A stretch of 5,955 bases of DNA. It comes from an uncultured Rhodocyclaceae bacterium. GTDB lineage: Bacteria; Pseudomonadota; Gammaproteobacteria; Burkholderiales; Rhodocyclaceae. The translations under genes were made by a program, and so were the position numbers. The stretch is taken from assembly GCA_903930805.1 (NCBI GenBank), contig CAIYZZ010000218.1, forward strand, positions 1-5,955, given 5' to 3'. Numbering within the stretch: position 1 is the first letter of the stretch; every line of letters starts with the position of its first letter. This document shows positions 1 to 5,955 of the stretch, in pieces. The notes below the pieces were generated by a model. That model was not told where the DNA came from. It saw only the letters and a list, made by a program, of their open reading frames with translations, and did no database searches.

Positions 1-259
1 AAATCTCGACGCCGGGCACATCGGCTGCCAAGGGCATGATTTCGCGCCACCAGTTCATCACCCAGTCGGATTTTGAAAAAAAACGGTGGCCGCCAATATC
101 CATGCGGTTTCCCTTGTAATTGACTGTGCGTGAAATACCGCCAACCTCACCGGATGATTCCAGTACCAGCGGTCGCATGCGACCATCACGCACGAGTTCC
201 AATGCCGCCGTCAACCCAGCCGGCCCTGCGCCGATGATCACAACAATGGGCTTGTTCAT
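1..259 (-). CDS. NAD(P)/FAD-dependent oxidoreductase, N-terminal part (3' end outside window)
   Basis: Only the first 86 codons are present, reading [20 protein letters not shown] and on to the left edge. The N-terminal Rossmann fold has the FAD-binding GAGPAG (residues 10-15) after a hydrophobic strand, a ribose-binding acidic residue at Glu34 (LVLE), the second glycine motif GEVGGISRT (37-45) and DIGGHRFFS (54-62). These place it among amine oxidase/protoporphyrinogen oxidase/UDP-galactopyranose mutase-like flavoproteins. The [16 protein letters not shown] type is often found beside GtrA proteins and glycosyltransferases, which fits the gene 6 bases upstream. The start is the ATG at 259; no strong Shine-Dalgarno sequence is seen, so translation may depend on coupling with the GtrA-like gene. 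The substrate cannot be told from this fragment. Confidence 0.88.
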   Translation of the reverse strand, partial: MNKPIVVIIGAGPAGLTAALELVRDGRMRPLVLESSGEVGGISRTVNYKGNRMDIGGHRFFSKSDWVMNWWREIMPLAADVPGVEI

Positions 260-265
260 AATGCA

Positions 266-649
266 TTACGGCCGGAAGAGGCCCCACTTTCGTACGGAGA
301 AGTTGAACACAAACGTAATTCCCGCCGCAATAATCTTGGCCATTGGCAAGACTACTTGCAGGTACTCAATGCTCGCATAAATTACCATGTTGTTTAGCCC
401 CAGACCTACCATGCCGATGGTCGCATAGGCAGCAAATTCGGTTCCTGGAATGGCGGCAAGCCGGCGGTGGTGAAAAACCCAACTTATGGCTAGAAAGTAA
501 CTCGTAATCGCCCCAAGCAGGAACCCTATGGTTGCCGCCCACAGATAATGCATGAACTGTGCGGCGAGCAGCAGGCAACCCATATCGACCGCAAGAGCGA
601 CCACGCTGACAGCCAGATAGCGCAAAAGTTCGATTGCTGCAATTTTCAA
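266..649 (-). CDS. GtrA-family four-helix membrane protein
   Basis: Small inner-membrane protein of the GtrA/DPMS-related family, 127 residues, the usual size. The family is linked to moving or handling polyprenyl-phosphate-linked sugars for O-antigen, teichoic acid or arabinogalactan modification; the exact substrate here is unknown. Four hydrophobic segments lie at about 8-30, 34-56, 72-93 and 100-120. Family marks are LLRYLAVS near the N-terminus, Asp22 in the first helix, YFLAISWVF (51-59) at the end of helix two, and FNFSVRKWGLF (115-125) after helix four. Ser50 replaces the Asn often found before the Tyr of the second motif. The start is TTG with an AGGA site. The stop is 6 bases before the FAD oxidoreductase start, so the two are probably cotranscribed. 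The 118-base gap from the cyclase gene suggests a separate unit. Confidence 0.88.
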   Translation of the reverse strand: MKIAAIELLRYLAVSVVALAVDMGCLLLAAQFMHYLWAATIGFLLGAITSYFLAISWVFHHRRLAAIPGTEFAAYATIGMVGLGLNNMVIYASIEYLQVVLPMAKIIAAGITFVFNFSVRKWGLFRP

Positions 650-656
650 ACGTGAT

Positions 657-660
657 TCCT
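657..660 (-). promoter_or_regulatory. Ribosome binding site supporting the TTG start of the GtrA-like gene
   Basis: The minus strand has AGGA seven bases before the TTG at 649. An in-frame TAG lies at 659-661, overlapping this site, and no ATG or GTG lies between it and the TTG, so TTG is the only standard upstream start. Confidence 0.6.
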
Positions 661-720
661 AGCCCATTTCATCGTTACACAACCAATCACAATTATTGAG
701 TCTGCATGGGCCTGAATCTA

Positions 721-755
721 AAAGTGTTGGGGGGCCATCCGTTCGTGGTAACCCC
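721..755 (-). terminator. Possible weak terminator after the cyclase gene
   Basis: Thirteen bases after the cyclase stop the minus strand can fold GGGG (752-755) with CCCC (731-734) and CCA (746-748) with TGG (735-737), with a three-base bulge and an eight-base loop. A short T run (TTTT, 720-723) follows only after seven bases. The stem is imperfect and the T run short, so this may be weak, Rho-assisted or not a terminator. The gap 650-767 holds no other clear element; I found no convincing sigma70 promoter in it. Confidence 0.22.
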
Positions 756-767
756 TTTGGTCCGCCT

Positions 768-1835
768 CTATTTTGGCCCGGTGACGAAATACATATCGAC
801 CGGCCCCTTGCCCTTGGCCTCGACTTTGCCACGGTACTCGCAGTTGAACTCCGCGCGGATCAGGTCGTAGGTATAGGCGGAGATGTTGACGCGCCCTACT
901 TCGCCCGAGCTTTCCATGCGCGAGGCGACATTGACGGCGTCGCCCCAGATATCAAAAGTGTATTTGCGCTTGCCGACCACCCCGGAAACGACCGAACCGG
1001 AATGGATGCCGATGCGGATGGACCATTTGAAGGCGGCTTCCTGGTTGCGTTTCTGGAGGTGTTCCGCCATGCGCAAGCCGGCCCGGGTACAGCGCTGGGC
1101 ATGATCGTCGCAGGGCTTCGGCAAACCCGCGACGGCCATGAAGGCATCGCCGATGGTCTTGATCTTCTCGACCCCGAGTTCATCGCAGATGTCGTCAAAT
1201 GCGGCGAAGATGTCGTTCAACTCGGCGACCATGCGATCGGCAGGCATGGTGGCGGAGGCCTGAGTGAAACCGCTGAAGTCAGTGAACAGGATGGAGACGG
1301 ATTCGTTGCGTACCGGACGCACTTTGCCGGTCTCCGACAACTCGGTGGCGACTTCCGCCGGCAGGATGTTGTGCAGGAGCTCGCGGGCGCGGGCCCGCTC
1401 CTTCTCGAGCAGATTATTTTGTTCGCGTAGCCTGTCCGCGGCAGCCTTTAACGCAAGCTGGCCGCGCACGCGCGCCAGCATGATGGGCGGACTGATGGGT
1501 TTGGTGAGGTAATCGACGGCTCCGGCTTTGAGACCTTCTTCCTCATCCTGTATTTCGTGCATCGCCGTGACGAATATCACGGGAATATCATGGGTTGCCG
1601 GGTTCGCCTTCAAGGTGCGACAGACCTCGTAGCCATCCATTTCCGGCATCATGATATCCAGCAGAATAAGATCCGGCGGGTTGGTCGCGGCGATCTTCAG
1701 TGCGCGCGCGCCGCTGGGCGCCAGTTTGACGGTGTAATGATCCTCGAGCAGTCCACTCATCAACGACAGGTTTTGCGGGGTGTCATCCACCACCAGGATG
1801 GTTGGGCGATGGGCAGCGGGGGTAATGTCAGGCAT
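768..1835 (-). CDS. Response regulator with class III adenylate cyclase output domain
   Basis: Predicted cytoplasmic response regulator that makes cAMP from ATP when its receiver is phosphorylated; 355 residues from the ATG at 1835. The receiver domain (about 11-128) has Asp17/Asp18, phospho-acceptor Asp60 in [13 protein letters not shown], Thr90 and Lys112. A helical linker (128-170) contains LLHNILP, typical of the segment before cyclase domains. The cyclase domain (176-355) has metal-binding Asp186 (FTDFSGFT) and Asp230 (KIKTIGDAF), adenine-selecting Lys226 and Asp295 (FDIWGDAVN), transition-state Asn302 and Arg306 (NVASRM), and a KGKG loop at 341-344. By family rules this predicts an active homodimeric adenylate, not guanylate, cyclase. 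A GTG at 1841 in the same frame would give two more residues, but GGGAGG overlaps it and sits 5 bases from the ATG, so the ATG is preferred. The first 8 bases overlap the kinase stop, which points to the kinase as its partner. No DNA-binding domain is present. Confidence 0.95.
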   Translation of the reverse strand: MPDITPAAHRPTILVVDDTPQNLSLMSGLLEDHYTVKLAPSGARALKIAATNPPDLILLDIMMPEMDGYEVCRTLKANPATHDIPVIFVTAMHEIQDEEEGLKAGAVDYLTKPISPPIMLARVRGQLALKAAADRLREQNNLLEKERARARELLHNILPAEVATELSETGKVRPVRNESVSILFTDFSGFTQASATMPADRMVAELNDIFAAFDDICDELGVEKIKTIGDAFMAVAGLPKPCDDHAQRCTRAGLRMAEHLQKRNQEAAFKWSIRIGIHSGSVVSGVVGKRKYTFDIWGDAVNVASRMESSGEVGRVNISAYTYDLIRAEFNCEYRGKVEAKGKGPVDMYFVTGPK

Positions 1836-4800
1836 CGGCACCTCCCGATTTTGACTTGCTCACGGCTTCCTGCAACACGGCCAGGCCACGTTCGCCGTCG
1901 AACTGGTTGATGGCTGCCTGCAGGTCGGCAAAATGCTCGGGATACGCCGCCCGGAGCAGGTCGGCATTTTCGCTCACCAACCGCTCGGCATTCTCGTCGT
2001 TTCTCAGCAAGGACATGAGTTGCCGGGTGACCGCTTCGATCGTCTGTGCTTCAGCGGATTTGGGTGCATCCACGGATTGGCGCGCATCCACAAAAGTCGG
2101 CGCTGGCAGCACGGCAGCATTGGCCACAACCTGCGCTTTCAAAGATTCCACCTGCGTATCGAGCTGAGCCGGCAAGGTGCCGGCTTGCTGCGCCTGAGCC
2201 ATGGCTTCTTGCAACACCTGCAGGCCGCGCTCGCTGTCAAAGTTGTTGATAGCCGCCTTCAGGTTGGCAAAATGCTGAGGGAAGGAAGCCTTGAGCAGGT
2301 CGGCGTTTTCGCTGACCAGCCTTTCGGCATTGCCATCTTCAGTCAGCAAGGCGGTCAGTTGCTGGCAGACCGCACCGAGTTTTTGCATATCGACTTCTTG
2401 TACAGCATCGACAGACGGCGCTGGCAATGCATTGACGATGGCTGCTATCTGCACGTTCAGCGCGGATTCCAGTTTGTCGATCAGCGCGGGCACACCGGCG
2501 TGGCCTTCCCGCAGCGCGTCTTCCACCGCTTTTGCAGCACCTTGCAGGGCGGCTGACGCGACATTGCCTGCCAGACCCTTGAGTGTATGCGCGAGGCGCT
2601 GGGCGGTCTTGGTGTCCTGCGCATCGAGCGCCTGGCGGATTTCGGCGACCGCATTCGACTGGGAGTCGACAAACCCGCGCAACATGGAGATGTAGCGCGA
2701 CGGCTTGCCCAGTACCCGGCGCAAGCCAGCTGCCTGATCCAACCCCGCAATGATCGGTGCCAGCATATCCTCTTCCGGCGCTGCTGCATTGACAGTCGCA
2801 ACCACACCGTTTTGGTCGAGCCGAGGCTTGATCCAGCGCAACAGGACACGGAACAGAACATCTGGTTCGATGGGCTTGGGAATGAAATCCACCATGCCGG
2901 CTGCCAGGCACTTCTCCTGATCGGTGGACATGGCGCTGGCGGTCATGGCGACTACCGGTACCGGGGATTCTTTGTTCTCGGCCACGATCACCCGGGTGGC
3001 TTCCAGACCATCCATCTCCGGCATCTGCATGTCCATGAGGATGATGTCATAAGGCTGCATCTTGGCGGACTGAGCGCGCACATGTTCGCAGGCGATCTTG
3101 CCATTGTCCGCAATATCCACCACGAAGCCGGCATCGTGCAGGATCTCGCTGGCGACCTGTTGATTCAGCAGATTGTCTTCGGCGAGCAGAATGCGTGCGC
3201 CCTTGATGACGCCCAGAGACTCAATGGTCAGCGCCGAAGAATCCTCCTCTTCGCGTGGCACTGGCCGTACGCCACTGATCACCTCGATCATGGCGTCAAA
3301 GAGTCGCGACGGGGCGACCGGCTTGTTCAGCACAAACTCGATGCCCGCCCCCTTGGCCTGTTCTTCGACCATATCGCTACCAAAGGCGGTAAGCATAATC
3401 AGCTTGGGCGGATGGGCAAGTGGCAGTTTTTTAAGATGTTGCGCGGTCTCGACACCATCAAGCCCCGGCATCTTCCAGTCGAGCAGTACGACATCGTATG
3501 GCATCCCGCTCGCATCGGCGCTGCGCACCTTTTGAATTGCCTCTTCACCACCCTCCGCCATGTCAGCCTGAAATTTCATGCCAACCAGCATCTCGCTCAA
3601 CACCGTGCGCGCGCCGACCAGATCGTCTACGACGAGAATCCGGCGGCCGGCAAGATCCGCCTGGGGATGCAACTCGGTCCGGGCCGTGCCGATTTCGAGC
3701 CAAGCGGTGAACCAGAAGGTGGAACCCTGCCCGGGTTCGCTCGTGACACCGACTTCGCCGTCCATTTGCTTGGCGAGCGCCTTGGTGATGGACAATCCCA
3801 GCCCGGTTCCGCCATATTTACGCGTGGTGGAGGCATCAGCCTGCTGGAAATTCTGGAACAACTTGCCGATCTGCTCTGCGGTCAGGCCGATGCCGGTATC
3901 GCGCACGGCGAAGTACACCAGGACACGATCGCCATCGCGCTGCTGGACTCTCACCACCAGGTCAATTTCGCCCTCCTCCGTAAATTTGACGGCATTGTTG
4001 GCGTAGTTGATGATCATCTGGGAGAGACGCAGATCGTCGCCCAGCAGTCGGCCGGGGACATCTGCGGCGACATCGAACAGAAGTTCAAGACCCTTGCTGC
4101 TGGCTTTTTCGGTGATAAGGTTGCCAACCTTGGAAAGCATTTTCTCGAGGCTGAATTCGCGGGAATCGAGTTCGAGCTTGCCGGCTTCAATCTTGGAGAG
4201 GTCGAGAATGTCGTTGATGATGCCCAGGAGGTGCTGGCCGGATTGCTGCACTTTAAGTAGGTAATCGCGCTGACGATCATCAAGTTTTGTTTTGCTGGCA
4301 AGATAGCTCATGCCGAGAATGGCGTTCATCGGCGTGCGGATCTCGTGGCTCATGTTGGCGAGGAAGGCGGACTTGTAGGCGGTCGCCTCTTCGGCCTTCT
4401 TGCGCGCCTCGGCGGTCGCGTTCAACGAAACTTCTAGGGCTGCAACCATGCTGGTGTTATGGATGGCAATGGCGGCATAGGAACACAGGGCGCGGAAGAG
4501 TATTTTCTCCGGCTCGCGGAAGGCCATGCCTTGCCGGTTCTGAATTACCGTGACGCCGAGCACCGTGACGCCGACAATAAGGGGTGCGTACAAGGCACTG
4601 GGTCGCGTCCCCGTCCCCGTCCCCGTCCTCATCCTGCCCACGTCGCCGGGGTTCGCGATTTGATTGCTGCTGGCACCCTGCTCATCGCGCTCGCGATCAA
4701 TCAGGTCGCGGCGTTCGCGAATGGCTCGCGCAATGTATGACACGGGATCGTTGCGATCGATTCTATCTGGCAGTTTCGGCAAGCCGGGCCCGGCGAGATA

Positions 4801-5955
4801 AGCGCGTTGGAGGCTGGTGCCGCTTGCATTGAGCAGGTAAATGGAGAAGGTCTCGACAGGAAGACTGGTTTTGCGGTTTTCGATCAAGTAGTTGTTCAGC
4901 GCGCTGAACACTGCTTTCTGGTCAATGCTTGCGGTTAGTTCGCGACCGACATCACTCAGCGCTTCAACCATCAGGCGCGTATCGTCCAGAGATTTGTTGC
5001 GTGCTTCGACGTCTTTTTGCACCAGGACCAGGGATTCTCTAAGGGTATCGACTTGCTGCTCCTGCGCCTTGACTGCCAATTTGTCTTCATGATCTCGACG
5101 ATCACTCATGGCAATGGCCAACAGCACCATGTAAAGTACCGCACCAAAGGAGATTGCTTTATCAGAAAGGAAACTTGTGGGTGACTGCACCAGGATTTCC
5201 AGCCCAATGCCGATCTGCGGTGCACCTGAGTACGTGGCCAGGTGCTCCAGAACTTTCAAATCCATCAGGACGGCGCCTGCCGCACCCGTGACGATAGCCG
5301 CAAGAAGGAAGTAGGCGCCACGCTCCCGTTTTATGGCGCAGAACACGCCGACAATTGTCGTCAGCGCCAGCGAGACATAGATCAACAACGGGGCGGGCAT
5401 CATGAAGTATTGGGCTGCAACCACCAACAGGATCGGGTAAAGCAAATAGAAACCTGTGATGAACTTCAGCAAACGATCAAACCATGGCATGGCCCGCCAG
5501 ATGTTCAATAGGTGGCGTATAAAAAACAGCGAGGCAGCTGCACAGAGAAAAAGACTGACTGAGGTTGTAATACCCAACCACTGTGGCGAACCAAGCCTGA
5601 AGAGTTCATTCACCAACCCTGTGTGCGATGCCAATGCGAGCGCCATACTGGCAAACAAGGCTGCATGCAGCAAGTTGATTACATCGCGCCGCAAAAAGAC
5701 GAACAGCAACAGATTGAACAAGATCATCGCGGTTGCCGTACCAAAAAACCAGCCTTTAGCTAGATGATCCTTGTGTTCTTCAGTTTGAAACGCTGGCACC
5801 GTCCAGAGTTTGACTGGAACAATCCGGGAAAATGTGCCTTGCACTCGCAGTAAATACGACTGCTCGGCATGCGCGGACAGTCTGACCATGAATACGACAT
5901 TGCGGTTTGCATAAGGGAGGGCGAGAGGCATGACCGCGTCGGCCGAAGAAGCCTC
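1828..5955 (-). CDS. 7TMR-DISM hybrid histidine kinase (GAF-HisKA-HATPase-REC-REC-HPt), 5' end outside window
   Basis: Inner-membrane hybrid sensor kinase predicted to autophosphorylate and pass phosphate through a His-Asp-His relay. Numbering is from the Met at 5931, but the frame stays open to the window edge (EASSADAV precedes that Met). Residues 1-45 look like the end of a DISMED2 periplasmic domain (YLLRVQ, VKLWT), so the true start lies outside. Seven hydrophobic segments follow at about 61-80, 85-107, 120-138, 157-177, 181-200, 205-225 and 259-278, the 7TMR-DISM pattern. Next come a charged coiled coil (280-325), GAF (326-495), and HisKA with the H-box [14 protein letters not shown] (His529). 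HATPase boxes are N-box Asn642-Asn646, DTGIGL 678-683 and GGTGLGL 707-713. REC1 has Asp769/770, Asp818, Thr848, Lys870. REC2 has Glu918/Asp919, Asp967, Thr997, Lys1019. HPt carries HTLKG with His1115. The tail 1154-1362 is a tandem duplication. The stop overlaps the downstream cyclase gene. The activating ligand cannot be inferred. Confidence 0.95.
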   Translation of the reverse strand, partial: EASSADAVMPLALPYANRNVVFMVRLSAHAEQSYLLRVQGTFSRIVPVKLWTVPAFQTEEHKDHLAKGWFFGTATAMILFNLLLFVFLRRDVINLLHAALFASMALALASHTGLVNELFRLGSPQWLGITTSVSLFLCAAASLFFIRHLLNIWRAMPWFDRLLKFITGFYLLYPILLVVAAQYFMMPAPLLIYVSLALTTIVGVFCAIKRERGAYFLLAAIVTGAAGAVLMDLKVLEHLATYSGAPQIGIGLEILVQSPTSFLSDKAISFGAVLYMVLLAIAMSDRRDHEDKLAVKAQEQQVDTLRESLVLVQKDVEARNKSLDDTRLMVEALSDVGRELTASIDQKAVFSALNNYLIENRKTSLPVETFSIYLLNASGTSLQRAYLAGPGLPKLPDRIDRNDPVSYIARAIRERRDLIDRERDEQGASSNQIANPGDVGRMRTGTGTGTRPSALYAPLIVGVTVLGVTVIQNRQGMAFREPEKILFRALCSYAAIAIHNTSMVAALEVSLNATAEARKKAEEATAYKSAFLANMSHEIRTPMNAILGMSYLASKTKLDDRQRDYLLKVQQSGQHLLGIINDILDLSKIEAGKLELDSREFSLEKMLSKVGNLITEKASSKGLELLFDVAADVPGRLLGDDLRLSQMIINYANNAVKFTEEGEIDLVVRVQQRDGDRVLVYFAVRDTGIGLTAEQIGKLFQNFQQADASTTRKYGGTGLGLSITKALAKQMDGEVGVTSEPGQGSTFWFTAWLEIGTARTELHPQADLAGRRILVVDDLVGARTVLSEMLVGMKFQADMAEGGEEAIQKVRSADASGMPYDVVLLDWKMPGLDGVETAQHLKKLPLAHPPKLIMLTAFGSDMVEEQAKGAGIEFVLNKPVAPSRLFDAMIEVISGVRPVPREEEDSSALTIESLGVIKGARILLAEDNLLNQQVASEILHDAGFVVDIADNGKIACEHVRAQSAKMQPYDIILMDMQMPEMDGLEATRVIVAENKESPVPVVAMTASAMSTDQEKCLAAGMVDFIPKPIEPDVLFRVLLRWIKPRLDQNGVVATVNAAAPEEDMLAPIIAGLDQAAGLRRVLGKPSRYISMLRGFVDSQSNAVAEIRQALDAQDTKTAQRLAHTLKGLAGNVASAALQGAAKAVEDALREGHAGVPALIDKLESALNVQIAAIVNALPAPSVDAVQEVDMQKLGAVCQQLTALLTEDGNAERLVSENADLLKASFPQHFANLKAAINNFDSERGLQVLQEAMAQAQQAGTLPAQLDTQVESLKAQVVANAAVLPAPTFVDARQSVDAPKSAEAQTIEAVTRQLMSLLRNDENAERLVSENADLLRAAYPEHFADLQAAINQFDGERGLAVLQEAVSKSKSGGADA
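1841..1846 (-). promoter_or_regulatory. Ribosome binding site of the cyclase gene, decides its start
   Basis: The minus strand reads GGGAGGTGCCGATG. The GGAGG core lies 5 bases before the ATG at 1835 and overlaps the possible GTG start at 1841, which has no other good Shine-Dalgarno sequence upstream. The site lies inside the last codons of the kinase, so ribosomes finishing the kinase could reinitiate here. Confidence 0.75.
1855..2046 (-). repeat. Internal tandem repeat, copy B (kinase C-terminal tail)
   Basis: This is the second copy of the module, kinase residues 1296-1359, at the extreme C-terminus. Thirteen consecutive residues ([13 protein letters not shown]) are identical to copy A, and long DNA stretches are also shared, for example gagcaggtcggc followed by ttttcgct on the plus strand. 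Family experience suggests that one such L..LL..D..A..L...N..LL...F..L..AI..FD...AL..L segment often follows HPt domains; two copies is the departure here. Confidence 0.9.
2194..2385 (-). repeat. Internal tandem repeat, copy A (kinase C-terminal tail)
   Basis: This stretch encodes kinase residues 1183-1246, a helical module containing [23 protein letters not shown] and FDSERGL. It matches copy B 339 bases (113 codons) further along the gene. Hand alignment of residues 1191-1244 with 1304-1357 gives 39 identities in 54 positions without a gap. Weaker similarity continues towards the HPt domain (LESALNV..., LPAPSVDA against VESLKAQ..., LPAPTFVDA), so the duplicated unit is probably about 100 residues. 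Confidence 0.9.
4607..4628 (-). repeat. GGGGAC hexanucleotide repeat inside the GAF-coding region
   Basis: The plus strand has three full GTCCCC units and a four-base partial unit (about 3.7 copies). On the coding strand they give alternating Gly-Thr codons, kinase residues RTGTGTGTR at 435-443. A six-base unit keeps the reading frame when copies are gained or lost. The repeat lies in a polar, low-complexity loop (about 412-445) between two parts of the GAF fold. Confidence 0.85.

Noticed and set aside
120..380. An 86-codon plus-strand open frame across the oxidoreductase and GtrA-like genes
   Set aside because: It is antisense to two genes with clear family motifs and has no ribosome site or recognisable content.
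676..691. A CRP-like half site (TCACA) upstream of the GtrA-like gene, tempting because a cAMP-making enzyme is next door
   Set aside because: The other half (TACAC on the plus strand) does not match the TGTGA expected at the right spacing, so only one half site is present, which is common by chance.
650..720. Possible sigma70 promoter for the GtrA-like gene (TTGTGA, 17 bases, AAATGG on the minus strand)
   Set aside because: The -10 candidate is poor and other equally weak pairings exist; not enough to call a promoter.
696..1430. A 244-codon open frame on the plus strand opposite the cyclase gene
   Set aside because: It is antisense to the catalytic domain, has no family motif, and is explained by the codon pattern of the real gene.
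1933..2556. A 207-codon plus-strand open frame over the duplicated kinase tail
   Set aside because: Its own internal similarity simply mirrors the tandem duplication on the coding strand; no independent evidence of coding.
2339..2911. A 190-codon minus-strand open frame inside the kinase
   Set aside because: It is a shifted frame of the kinase HPt region, where the in-frame reading has intact HTLKG and helical repeat motifs; no sign of a frameshift.
2587..4260. A 557-codon open frame on the plus strand opposite the kinase
   Set aside because: It lies wholly antisense to strongly conserved HATPase, receiver and HPt coding sequence. Its translation is rich in His, Gly and Arg with no recognisable domain, as expected for a mirror frame of GC-rich coding DNA.

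Overview
The window carries four same-strand (minus) protein-coding genes, two of them cut by the window edges. They read, in transcription order: a large membrane hybrid histidine kinase (N-terminus beyond the right edge), a response regulator fused to a class III adenylate cyclase, a small GtrA-family membrane protein, and the first 86 codons of an FAD-dependent oxidoreductase running off the left edge. No RNA gene, insertion sequence, CRISPR array or phage gene was seen. The moderately high GC content, dense coding, BarA/BvgS-like kinase layout and use of GTG/TTG-type starts suggest a proteobacterium, perhaps a betaproteobacterium. That placement is an impression from protein style, not a demonstrated assignment.

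Right and centre (1828-5955): the kinase has a partial 7TMR-DISM extracellular domain, seven membrane segments, a coiled coil, a GAF domain, HisKA plus HATPase, two receiver domains, an HPt domain and a C-terminal tail. The tail contains a recent-looking tandem duplication. All phosphorelay residues are present (His529, Asp818, Asp967, His1115, numbered from the Met at 5931). A GGGGAC hexanucleotide repeat sits inside the GAF-coding part.

Left of it (768-1835): the kinase stop codon overlaps the start of the cyclase response regulator by 8 bases (ATGCCTGA), so the two are very probably translationally coupled. The regulator has an intact receiver domain and a cyclase domain with both metal aspartates, the adenine-selecting Lys/Asp pair and the transition-state Asn/Arg. 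The simplest reading is a membrane-sensed phosphorelay whose output is cAMP synthesis rather than DNA binding.

Far left (1-649): after a 118-base gap that may hold a weak terminator, gtrA-like and FAD oxidoreductase genes follow, separated by only 6 bases. They look like the beginning of a separate unit for cell-envelope polysaccharide or lipid-linked sugar metabolism, with no evident link to the signalling pair.
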